A DNA stretch of 64,000 nt from Agelas oroides (taxonomy: Eukaryota > Porifera > Demospongiae > Agelasida > Agelasidae): NCBI GenBank assembly GCA_949130485.1, contig OX422185.1, forward strand, positions 9,300,118 through 9,364,117, read 5' to 3'. The notes below the pieces were generated by a model. It saw only the letters and a list, made by a program, of their open reading frames with translations, made no database searches and had not been told where the DNA came from. Below, one piece after another: positions 52,137-62,812 of the stretch (within the stretch, counting starts at the first letter, position 1; every line of letters begins with the position of its first letter). The position numbers and the translations under genes are program-made.

Positions 52137-53512
52137 TTGACAATCCTGCAGTCAATGTACTCAAAAGCCATGTCAAGCGTGAAACTACCAAATTATGATG
52201 TCACAGACCAGTTCCGTTGTGAAGTTGGAATGAGGCAAGGCTGCAATCTGAGCACTCTTCTTCTTACCCTGTTCATCAGTGGACTAGAGACTGAACTTGC
52301 GAAAAACAAGATGGGAACTACACTGTGGAACAGACCTATTGATCTACTAATGTATGCTGATGACATTGTGTTGATGTCTTCAAGTGAGGAGGGGTTGAGA
52401 AAACATCTCAGATCACTGGAGGAATTCTGTAAACATTGGAAATTAGAGGTAAATATAGACAAAACCAAAGTATGTGCCTTTGGGAAAAACAAGATCACTG
52501 TCACCTTTCTCATTAAGGGCATCGACCAGAAAATGGTACAGGCATACAAGTACTTGGGAGTGTGTCTCTCAACAAACTGCAGCTATAATAAAGCTCAGCA
52601 AGCCCAGGCCAACCAAGGGAAGAAGGCTATATTTGCACTACAAAGATTACTTTCAAAGTTAAAGCACCTCCAATCACCATTGTACTGAAGCTATTTGATG
52701 TAATGATATGGCCAGTACTATCTTATGGATGTGAGCTAGCTATGCATCCAGAGCTGGAGGCAACAGAAACGCATTTTATCTTAAACCTGCCACCAAGTCC
52801 AACAAACATGGCCGTACGTGGAGAGCTTGGTCAGCTACCCCTTCATCTCCTGTGGAGAGAAAGAATTTTGAGTTACTAGAATAGACTCTGCTCAGAAGAG
52901 ACTCCAGAGAGACCTCTCATCTATCCACTTGGATGCATCAAACCGGTAAAACTACCTGGGTAACAAAGGTAAAACAGCTATTTGACAAGGCTGGTATGTC
53001 GTTTGCATTCACTCCACAGGGATGTGGACGAAGAGTAATAGAGCAAGTAATGATACGCTACAGAGACCAATTTATTCAGCTCTGGAACAGTGAACTTAGC
53101 AGACAGACTAGCATGAGAGGGGAAGCAGGAAACAAACTACGAACTTACAGACTGTTCAAGTCGCGATTCTAACTGGAGGGTTACCTCTCTCAAGTCAAGG
53201 TAGCAAAGTATCGCATAGCTCTCACCAAGTTGACAGTGAGTTGTCACAGGCTTCAGATAGAACTGGGAAGGTATCACAAACCATGCTCCATCCCCCCAGA
53301 ACGGAGGCTTTGCAAATTATGCAACTGTATTGAGGACAAAGTACATTTCCTGTGTGTTTGCCCTGCATATAATAACCTGAGGTTGAACTGTACTCTGTCA
53401 TTTATAGATTCCATCCAAGCTTTATGTATCTCTCCACTAGAGACAAATTTATTCACATCCAGAAACACAGCAGTCATAAACTCCTCAGCCTTTTGCACAA
53501 AGTTTGAATAAT
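52137..53512 (+). mobile_element. 5'-truncated LINE (reverse transcriptase end and zinc-knuckle tail)
   Basis: The frame enters inside the reverse transcriptase (GMRQGCNLSTLLLTLFISGL), has the catalytic box MYADDIVLMS and continues through WKLEVNIDKTKVCAFGKNK and YKYLGVCLS. A frameshift near 52680 and stops near 52880 and 53170 follow. The C-terminal part ends with CKLCNCIEDKVHFLCVCPAY, the zinc knuckle common in jockey/I-type and related LINE proteins, and a stop at 53510-53512. The endonuclease and N-terminal half are absent. No poly(A) tail is clear. Confidence 0.75.
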
Positions 53513-54281
53513 AGATGCACATTTAGTTATTTTGCAACCACTGTACAGTACTGGAGGGAGTCTATACAAACCAAGAAAGTGCCACCAGTCTTGAGGTGAT
53601 AGCTACACAGTTCCTTTCTTTCATGCAAGATTAACAATACCAATGAGGTAATACTCTTTCCATTTCTTGGAAGCTGGGCCGGTCGGCTTCGAGTACCAAA
53701 CTACAGGTAATTCAGGTCATAGTGAGGCTGAAAATTCATCAAGCGTGGCAAGTTGAACTTGCATAGATCTTCAGTGAGACAAATCAGACAGAGATCAGTG
53801 AGGAGAACTGAGCAAATCTAGCTTTAGGCATGCAAATTACAATGGAACAACCTATTACCTAACCTGCTAAACCTTTTCACTTCAAAGATTGTACAGTACA
53901 TGTAGCTACCAGGCACTTGACAAAATATTCCTGAGGAGGAAGATCAGCAAACACTAGAGGTACGTCCAGGAAGTATAGCTACAACCTCTCTCAGCATATT
54001 GATGTCAGCTTAGGAGGTGCATATGCATGAGGTGCCTTTCATACGTCGATCTTTTGCTTATCGGGTCTTCATGATAACCTCGTTCCCAGTAGCCTCGTTC
54101 TAGCAACTACTTAAGTATAAGCTTTGAGGGACAAACCGCAGAAACGTTTGCGCAAACAAAACCTGCCCCGTACCTTAAACGAATGCCACTATGTACGGAG
54201 AAGCAGGCGCGCGCCGCCGCGTATAATAACCCTTTGATGCGGCATGCGGCCATGACATGCTGAGGAGTCTCTACCTTTTCC
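53513..54281. other. Intergenic sequence
   Basis: No gene. At 54078-54105 two tandem bits of the CCTCGTTC foldback terminus occur without a partner end. The GC-rich stretch at 54200-54310 leads into the next repeat block. Confidence 0.3.
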
Positions 54282-55195
54282 GAGGGGTCCGTCACGGCGC
54301 GCCTCGGCGTACGAGATTTCGAAATCCACTGGATTTCACGTGGATTTCGGATTTCAGAATGGATTTCGGATTTCAAAGTGGATTTCTGGATTTCAAAGTG
54401 GATTTCTGGATTTCGAAGTGGATTTCTGGATTTCAAGTGGATTTCTGGATTTCGAAGTGGATTTCTGGATTTCAAGTGGATTTCTGGATTTCAAAGTGGA
54501 TTTCTGGATTTCAAAGTGGATTTCTGGATTTCAAGCGGATTTCTGGATTTCAAAGCGGATTTCTGGATTTCAAAGCGGATTTCTGGATTTCATTTGAACC
54601 GCTATTATTCCGAAGATACAGCTAAAATATACTCATGAACAATCATGAACCACATTCTTCTCAGCCTATATGCTAACAATACAATGTCACAGGCACTTCA
54701 CCGCTACATAGCGCATATAGGCAGCGTGTTCGTTGATTGTCATACATATACATACGCATACTGCGTGTTCGTTGATTTTCATACATATTCATACCATACT
54801 GCAATCATACATAATACATTTGACAATTGCAATTACATCACCTTGGAAGAATGACCTTTGTACCCGACCACGAAGATCGGTCGGGTTCAAAGGTCATTCA
54901 TTGTGGTGACGTTTATTACGTCATAGAAATCGGTGCACGTGCATGCTTGTAGTGTAAAGTATACGGATATTTGCGGAGTATTTTAATAGAATCCTGAATT
55001 GGATTTCCGGATTTCAGAGTGGATTTCTGGATTTCAGATTGGATTTCTGGATTTCAAATTGGATTTCTGGATTTCAGATTGGATTTCTGGATTTCACAGT
55101 GGATTTCTGGATTTCTGGATTTCACAGTGGATTTCTGGATTTCAGTTTGGATTTCTGCCGACGGTGTACGAGATTTCTTTCGTGACGGACCCCTC
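54282..55195. mobile_element. Inverted-repeat-bounded block with 20-bp minisatellites
   Basis: GAGGGGTCCGTCACG (54282-54296) is exactly inverted at 55181-55195, and GTACGAGATTTC lies inside both ends. Two arrays of GGATTTCTGGATTTCAAAGT (19-20 bp) lie at 54340-54595 (about 12 copies) and 55000-55160 (about 8). Between them is a hairpin at 54849-54898 (GAATGACCTTTG, CCCGACC and complements). Open frames here are repeat artefacts. Confidence 0.65.
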
Positions 55196-55498
55196 GACCT
55201 TTTCCGTAGTTCCAGAGGATGAAACAGGTATGTGTGTATCAATAAGAGCAAGTAATCTTTGCTGTATAAGCTTAGAAACTCATTTGTGTTGATTAGCTGC
55301 CTAGTAGTCAGGCAAAAGCAATGACCTCGTCGAGTGTGTGGGTTTGTTCCGTTTTGTTGCTGGGGAATGCCTGTGTAGGTTGGTAGAAAGGCTACCTGAT
55401 CTGACAAAGTCTCCTACTAACACCCCACTGTCCCTGAGATAGCTGGACCTGGGCTAGTCCAATAAGCATACAAGCTGTGTCCCACTGACTCAGTTAAG

Positions 55499-55863
55499 GC
55501 CACTATTTGTTGCATATTAGTTTCTCATCAGGAACTTTCTCTAACGTTCGTGCGGGCGGGCGGGCGGCCATTACCATTATACCATTATTCGCCAACCGCA
55601 AATGAAATCAGCTCCTGGACTCGCGAGGCCACGCTCCCTGTGAAAGGAGTGACGTCTGGGTGTATGCGCTCCGATATTTTAGGGAGGGAGACATCTTTTA
55701 GCTGCTTTGCAGTTTGCTGAGTACTAAATCAGCATGTAAATCAGCAGCATCGACGTTTACAGAGTGCAAAATCGATAAAATATACATGGCCAGCGAAGCG
55801 GGTCCCAAAAAAGCATGCGGGCGGGGGATGAGAAACTAATATGCAACAAATACAAATAGTGCC
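55499..55863. mobile_element. TIR element (GGCACTATTTGTTGCATATT ends)
   Basis: CACTATTTGTTGCATATTAG and TTTCTCATC at the left are inverted at the right (GATGAGAAACTAATATGCAA, ending AATAGTGCC). Sub-terminal GCGGGCGGGCGG and GCGGGCGGGG runs are in the same orientation at both ends. 365 bp, no coding capacity. Confidence 0.75.
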
Positions 55864-57451
55864 CTAAAGCACTTCCTTTTTTAACTTCAAGTTTATAAAA
55901 CTAGTTGTTCCCATGCATCAAGGCTTAGAAGCTAATTCGTGCACTGGTAGAAGCTTAACATATTATAACATAGTCCAATGTGTGAGTTACTGATGTGCAG
56001 TAGCTCAATAGAAGCACTTGTCGCAATAATACATGCTGGAGAGTAGGGTAAGCATATTCGTACCTCAATGTGATAATATTATGTTTCAATGACCAGATAG
56101 TCTTCTAACCTTGTTCCCTGGGTCCCACTCAGCATTTTATCACTTGCATTACAGAAAAGTCGAGAAAGCGTGGTACATTATTTCACGTATGTGATGTCAG
56201 GATCGAAGAATGGTAGAAAGGGTTTAACTGTGCACGATCATACCTGAGTTCAAAACAGCAAGCAACTAGGTTGAACTTACCACATGTATCTAGCTAGTCG
56301 AGGCGGTAACTGTACCTGAACATGGGCGTATTTGCTTGAACATGCAATTTGCTGAAAATTTTGTCCGTTTGTCAAATCATGTCATGGCAGGAGATTATGA
56401 ACCACTTCACGGCACTCAGAAGTTCCTGATCATTGTCTTGTGAGATTATGTACTGTGCTCTTCCTAATTTTTCTGCATGATGACAATGCTGGACGGGGTC
56501 TGAATAACAGCTATTCTATTCAATAAGTGTACAGCCCCCTTTCCCACTGACACAAAGGCTTGCCAAGGTGTTGTAAGAGACTCGTAAGTATGCATTTACA
56601 TCACTATTTCAAGCCAAATTCTTGCCAAGATGGTTGCCTCTTATACATACTTATGAAGCTATTTTGGCTTGACCTGCTGTACTAACACATGCATACATGT
56701 ATGTACATTGACTAGTACTAATATACACAATGTCACTGTCCCCATTTAAATGCTTGTGATGCCAGATCAAACAAGTATTTTGAAAGCAATACATGGGAAC
56801 TGAACTACAGTCTGATTATCATAGGCCAGGTTTTACGGGCAATGGAGTATGCCATGTACTGATGTATGCAAGTTTGCCGTACATAGTAAAGTGACTTTAC
56901 ACTACGAAAAGGTTTGTACGCTAACGTAGTGTGCCCATGGTGTGCCCTGGCATCGGCTGTGTCCTGGCTATGCCTCTGATACACAATCATTTGCCACAGG
57001 AATGTGACCAGCCCCCCAACTGTGGTAATGGTATTGTATGAGATTAACGTGTTGATCGTCTTTTTTATATGTTTTTGCCCCACAGATGAACAAAAGCCCG
57101 TCCTTGCCTATGATAAGGGCAAACCTGAGTTGCTCCTTCGGATTATATTTTTGTGTGTACCTCTTGTTGTCTGCCTCTCTGAGATTATTGTATCTGAGAG
57201 TAACTCAAATCTTATACAGCATGCATGCATATTTGTACATGATGTTTAGTTTACATTTACTGCTCAAGTTTTTGCTAACACGTTTAACAATTCAACACAG
57301 CGTTTGGCATCTGTGGCTACTTCAATCTCCCCATTGTCAGATCCCAGAGATGACCAATTCTCCAGCAAACACTTGCGTGTACTTTGTTCTTTGGCTCGCC
57401 CAGCTTTTTCAACTTAGGACAAAAAACTGGACGAGTCCACACTCGACTAGA
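55864..57451. other. Intergenic sequence
   Basis: No gene supported. A partial foldback end (CTTGTTCCCTGGG, 56111) lies here; AGCATTTTATCACTTGCATTACAGAAAAG nearby echoes the 57.5 kb element. Confidence 0.3.
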
Positions 57452-57573
57452 CTATGGTGTAGCCTCGTTCCCGGGCCCCGCCCAGCTTTCCGTCACTTGC
57501 AGTACGGAAAAGCTTTTCCGTCTGCAAGCGAAGGAAAGCTGGGCGGGGCCTGGGAACGAGGCTATCTATGGTG
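57452..57573. mobile_element. 105-bp palindromic hAT-like MITE
   Basis: TAGCCTCGTTCCCGGGCCCC at 57460 pairs throughout with the half ending GGGAACGAGGCTA at 57564. CTATGGTG flanks it at 57452-57459 and 57566-57573, an exact 8-bp duplication. Confidence 0.85.
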
Positions 57574-57639
57574 AGTACTGAATGCGGGCATTCCGGGTTA
57601 AAATATACGCGGCGGCGCGCGCCTGCTTCTCGGTACATA

Positions 57640-58520
57640 CCCAGTAGTGGCATTCCAATTAAACCCATTAACGGGTCGAAGTTTTCCCAGGCCGTTCCCG
57701 CCTCCAGTTTTTGATCGCTTAGTTACAGTATGCAAAAACGGAGGGGGAAGGCCTGGGAGAAAGAGTCACGTGCGTGACGTCAGGTAGACGTGAGTGGACG
57801 TGAGGGGGGCGGTGCCCGATCATTGTGTTGATCAGCCTCAAGTCCACCGAACAACGAGCTGTATTGACGCTGTCTTTCTAACGTTACAGTCTCAAGTTCT
57901 TGGAGAAGATATTACGAGAAGGACCTCGAGATTCTTCGTCGGGCACCGGTGGAGAACCGACGATTCTGACTTGGTAAAGCCCTGCACTGTTTATCGCAAT
58001 TAGCAGTTATTATTCTTGGTAAAGCCCTGCACTGTTATCGTACGCATTCAATTAGCAGTTGTTATCCTAATTAATACGAGTCTGAGAAAATTTTCAGGTG
58101 TGCTATGACAAGTTAGCAAAAGAAATAGCTATACCTAGCTAGCTAGGTACTTCTATGCAGCTAGCTACACACGTTTTCCCTAGTTGTCCAGTGCGTTTGC
58201 TACTACTTAAACCAAAGAAATTACTGCTGATGAATTACAATGTCATAGTGATGTAAAGAATGAATAGGATTCCCACTATCTACAAAGTAGCAATTTTGTG
58301 TGTACACTGATGTAGACAGCTCCAAACGTCCTTAAAACACCCCTTTATTTTCTCAAGACTTTGCAAACCTAACTTCACTGATTACTCTTTGCTGACTTTA
58401 ACTTCACTTGCCTAATAGTATATCTTCAGAAGAGATGGAAAAGGGTGTACACCTAAGTATCTGGAATACCCCAATAGCATACTGGATCACTACTAAGACG
58501 TATGTTTTAGCACATACACC
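57640..58520. other. Possible 5' region of the second CABIT gene
   Basis: A GC-richer stretch (57740-57980) ends GATTCTGACTTG before GTAAAG, which could be a first-exon donor. An exact small duplication, TTGGTAAAGCCCTGCACTG, follows at 57971 and 58017. No coding similarity links it to the downstream gene, so this stays a guess. Confidence 0.2.
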
Positions 58521-58847
58521 ATGGTGCTACAGTTGTATGAGAGCACAAGACAGTTTTATGCAATTTTAGGCCTCCCTACTTATTCGTATGAAGATTCTAC
58601 TTCTGGAAGCCCATTCTTAATGGTTTTCAATCCCACTCTTCCGCATGCATGTAACATGAGCAATCCTGTGTGTGTCTGGACTACTGTCATGAGTATTGAC
58701 ATCAAGTATGAAATAGATGCTTACAAGCCAGCTTTTTTACACATGTTTACGTAAATGCTTCGAATTTATGCACCCAGACACTGACTCACATAGTTTGCAT
58801 ACTAGTACTACGGTAGTTGTGTGCACCCAGACACTGACTCACACACT

Positions 58848-59314
58848 GCAAAAACAAATTGGTTGTTTTAACCACAGAGTGGTTACCCTGGTTGCAGACA
58901 AGCCAAAGAGACAGTGGTTATGTACTATATATTTTGCTGATAACATAAGACAACTGGAGGGGAAGCTTTCCCAGACTATCTTACAACCAGCATCTTGCAG
59001 TTAGTAACCACTGAACATCTGTGGTTACACCTGCTTGTATGCAACAACAACCATGTTCTTGCAGATATAGTAACCACTGAACATCTGTGAGAGAGTCACC
59101 ATGCAGCTTTTGTCAAAAGCATCATCTTTTAAGTGTGGTTGTATAGTGACTCCCTCACAGATGTTCTGTGGGCAATGTATCATTTGGGCTCAGGTTGCTT
59201 ATGCAATTAGCCTCTAATACCAAAATAAGCTTCTCGTAACCACTGTCTCCTCAGCTTGACTGCAACCAGGGTAACCACTCTGTAGTTAAAACAACCAATA
59301 TTTTTTGCAGTGAT
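58848..59314. mobile_element. Foldback with CACTGCAAAAA ends
   Basis: CACTGCAAAAACAAATTGGT, then AACCACAGAGTGGTTACCCT, pairs with AGGGTAACCACTCTGTAGTT and ATATTTTTTGCAGTG. Inside are GTAACCACTGAACATCTGTG repeats and a second inverted pair around GTGACTCCCTCACAGATGTTC. It interrupts the 53-bp repeat array. Confidence 0.75.
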
Positions 59315-59321
59315 GTGCATG

Positions 59322-59783
59322 CACATAGTTTGCATACTAGTACTACGGTAGTTGTGTGCACCCAGACACTGACTCACATAGTTTGCATACTAGTACTACG
59401 GTAGTTGTGTGCACCCAGACACTGCCTCACATAGTTTGCATACTAGTACTACGGTAGTTGTGTGCGCCCAGACACTGACTCACATAGTTTGCATACTAGT
59501 ACTACGGTAGTTGTGTGCACCCAGACACTGACTCACATAGTTTGCATACTAGTACTACGGTAGTTGTGTGCACCCAGACACTGACTCACATAGTTTGCAT
59601 ACTAGTACTACGGTAGTTGTGTGCACCCAGACACTGACTCACATAGTTTGCATACTAGTACTACGGTAGTTGTGTGCACCCAGACACTGACTCACATAGT
59701 TTGCATACTAGTACTACGGTAGTTGTGTGCGCCCAGACACTGACTCACATAGTTTGCATACTAGTACTACGGTAGTTGTGTGC
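59322..59783. repeat. 53-bp minisatellite, about 9 copies
   Basis: The unit is CACATAGTTTGCATACTAGT + ACTACGGTAGTTGTGTGC + ACCCAGACACTGACT. Copies are almost identical (A/G in GCACCC, A/C in CTGACT), so expansion is recent. Two further copies lie at 58768-58848 and one at 60848-60902. Confidence 0.95.
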
Positions 59784-59889
59784 CTTTTGCTGTGCTATTT
59801 CCATTTAAAACTGAACTACTTAACTCCCACTGAATTCCTAGCATACAGATTACACTGAAGATTAATGTACTGTACGTCATGCATGATAA

Positions 59890-60204
59890 TCATACATCTA
59901 ACTCACGTGAATGTATGGGAGTCAATGGGAAGCCTTGCAGCTGTGCACAGTTTATAAAAAGCCGTATTTTGTACTACAATTTACACGAGAATCCGTATAT
60001 ATCAGTACTGCAAGTCACATGATAATCCTTATCAGGTACTACAAGTCACGTTCATATGCAATGAAATCGAAGGTTCGTATGATAAAATCGTTATCACCAT
60101 AGTACAAAGCTATACCGGAAAAAATATCCCTTGTTTGTTGCCGTTGGCATTGTTACTCGTGTGCAGCACAATATTTTCTGGTATAGCTTTGTACTATGGT
60201 GATA
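59890..60204 (+). mobile_element. Foldback repeat, ATCACCATAGTAC family (copy 2)
   Basis: It begins at CTAACTCACGTGAATGTATG, passes GCCTTGCAGCTG and TATAAAAAGCCGTATTTT, and ends in the ATCACCATAGTACAAAGC foldback (60093-60204). Same unit as 14.13-14.47 kb in the other orientation. Confidence 0.75.
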
Positions 60205-60224
60205 CTTCTATATTATCATATGTC

Positions 60225-60599
60225 TAACTCACGCTAATGTATGGGAGTCAATGGGGAAGCCTTGCAGCTGCACGCAGTTTATAAAAAGCCGTATTTTTTA
60301 CTACAAGTCACGCGAGAATCCGTATCAGTACTGCAAGTCACGCGAGAATCCGTATCAGGTACTACAAGTCACGTGAGAATCCGTATCAGGTACTACAAGT
60401 CACGTGCGCTGCGTCTGAACGTGCAATGAAATCGAAGGTTCGTATGATAAAATCATTATCACCATAGTACCAAGCTATACCGGGAAAAATATCACTCGTT
60501 TGTTGCCGTTGGCATTGTTACTCGTGCTGCGCACTCGTAACAATACAGACGGCAACAAACTCGTGATATTTTCCGGTATAGCTTGATACTATGGTGATA
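60225..60599 (+). mobile_element. Foldback repeat, ATCACCATAGTAC family (copy 3)
   Basis: It begins TCTAACTCACGCTAATGTAT and carries three to four tandem ACTACAAGTCACG(C/T)GAGAATC units before the foldback at 60457-60598. Directly follows copy 2 in the same direction. Confidence 0.75.
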
Positions 60600-61014
60600 C
60601 TTCTATATTAACATCATGATAAGTAGTTGTATGAGAGCGCAAGACACAGTTTTATGCAATTTTAGGCCTCCCTACTTATTCGTATGAAGATTCTACTTCT
60701 GGAAGCCATTTCCCACTCTTCCGCATGCATGTAACATGAGCAATCCTGTGTGTGTCTGGACTACTGTCATGAGTATTGACATCAAGTATGAAATAGATGC
60801 TTACAAGCCAGCTTTTTTACACATGTTTACGTAAATGCTTCGAATTTATGCACCCAGACACTGACTCACATAGTTTGCATACTAGTACTACGGTAGTTGT
60901 GTACCTTTCGCTGTGCTATTTCCATTTAAAACTGAACTACTTAACTCCCACTGAATTCCTAGCATACAGATTACACTGAAGATTAATGTACTGTACGTCA
61001 TGCATGATAATCAT

Positions 61015-61356
61015 ACATCTAACTCACGTGAATGTATGGGAGTCAATGGGAAGCCTTGCAGCTGTGCACAGTTTATAAAAAGCCGTATTTTGTACTACAA
61101 TTTACGCGAGAATCCGTATATATCAGTACTGCATGTCACATGATAATCCTTATCAGGTACTACAAGTCACGTTCATATGCAATGAAATCGAAGGTTCGTA
61201 TGATAAAATCGTTATCACCATAGTACAATGGTATACCGGAAAAAATATCCCTTGTTTGTTGCTGTTGGCATTGTTACTCGTGCGCAGCACCAGTAACAAT
61301 ACAGACGGCAACAAACTCGTGATATTTTCCGGTATAGCTTGGTACTATGGTGATAA
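61015..61356 (+). mobile_element. Foldback repeat, ATCACCATAGTAC family (copy 4)
   Basis: Near-identical to copy 2 because it lies in the duplicated segment; the foldback is at 61213-61355. Confidence 0.75.
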
Positions 61357-62812
61357 TTATATATTAACATCATGATAAGTAGAGCACAATTACACCACTA
61401 TGAGAGAATGTCATACCAAGTTTACAGTATATATAATTATGAGCATTTATATTGCATGTTTGTTCTACACAAGATCTTCTCATGAACACCAGATGCATAG
61501 ATTAATCTTGATACTTCTCGACCCATCACTCCACCTGCTTGGAGTGTAAATCCAAAGTGGAGATTGATACTCATTGCAGTGATTTCATCCACTTCAATTT
61601 TACAACACTGGGCACATGGCAGACTTGTGCGTCCAGTTGAAGGAAATTTGGTTGTGATCATTGAAAAGTTTGGCATGGAAGGGAAATGGGTGGAAAAAGA
61701 TTGGTACGCACTGCTGTAACTGGGACAATACAAGACTGGCAAAAAGCGTGGGACTTAACTGATACCTGGTGAGAGAATGTGGTTGCTTAGTATTGTGATC
61801 CTGGTGTTAAAGCTTATTAAGTCTGGAAACATAGCTGGGATTGCCAGCCAAGTTTTGAGCTGCCTTGGCAATACATTTTAAGTTTTACCAGCAAGGACCT
61901 GTATGGTACAAGTCAAATTTACTGCAACTTCTTCTCTTCAATCAAATCCCAAGGACCAGTGATATACATGGAGCAGCCATAACAGACTTTCTGCATTAGA
62001 ATCCCCTGAATACAGCCGCTTTCCAGAAACTCGATCTTCCTGTAATGTCCCCTTAGCAGTTCACTTTAACTTGACAAATTTGATTCTTTCCTGTACACTT
62101 ATAATAAAGAGAATGTTGTGAGGTACCGATTCTCTAGGCATCTTTTTATGCCTGATTTCCAGAGTAAATGAATAGAAGGGTTTTTTTTTTTTAGCCAAAG
62201 GTATCAGTTTTGATATACACTGATCCCATGGACATGAATTTTTCTCCCAGTTCTCTACATCAACATTATAAGGGACGCCCATTCAATATCCTCCAGTAGC
62301 TTGTTTACAGCCTGGATTTCAGCATGATCATATATCCTTGGTTATGTCTTTGCAAATTTGGAAGTTTCTATTTTAAGGACAATTCAACTCCATGATGGTC
62401 CAAATTGGGGAGAAAATGTGGAAAGGTTATAGTTCTTATTCCAGAATCATGAAAACAACTGTCTGTTATGCCATAAGATAGGACATACTCATTCTTTCTT
62501 AAATATACTTTCTAAATAAACAGTAAGATTGAGTGTGTAGGAGTGCACAATAACTACAAACCGTTACAGAAATGACCACTGGTAGCCTCATTTCAAGGCT
62601 CTCCCCTGTGCAGGGGAGAGCCTTGGAATGAGGTTAGGCCTCTGTTTTATCAACGTTTTCATGATAAAAACAAGATGACTGGGGAACTATTATTGTGATT
62701 GTAACAGCTCAATGACCAATTTTGCACAGATTGCTTTATTATGAGTTGGATGGATGCTGAACAACTTACGAACCGGTTCATGTGTCATGTGAAATGTCTC
62801 ATTTCTATACAG
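61357..62812. other. Sequence before the second CABIT gene
   Basis: No exon recognised. A 54-bp hairpin of the foldback family (AGCCTCATTTCAAGGCTCTC / GAGAGCCTTGGAATGAGGTT) lies at 62583-62636. CTATACAG at 62805-62812 is the acceptor of the gene that follows. Confidence 0.4.

Larger units (their letters stand above)
58521..61355. repeat. Local tandem duplication with rearranged inner part
   Basis: Sequence from about 58531 (GTTGTATGAGAGCACAAGAC) to about 58810 and from about 59775 to 60120 is repeated at about 60626-61240 almost without change. The second copy holds one 53-bp unit where the first holds an array plus an inserted foldback. So the array grew and the foldback inserted after the duplication, or the second copy lost them. 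Confidence 0.8.

Noticed and set aside
54107-54638. Several frames reading SGFLDF or KSRNPEIH repeats
   Set aside because: Translation of a 20-bp minisatellite in several phases; no start context or domain.
57794-58003. 69-codon frame near a possible donor
   Set aside because: No domain and no link in phase to the second CABIT gene could be shown; kept only as a possible 5' region.
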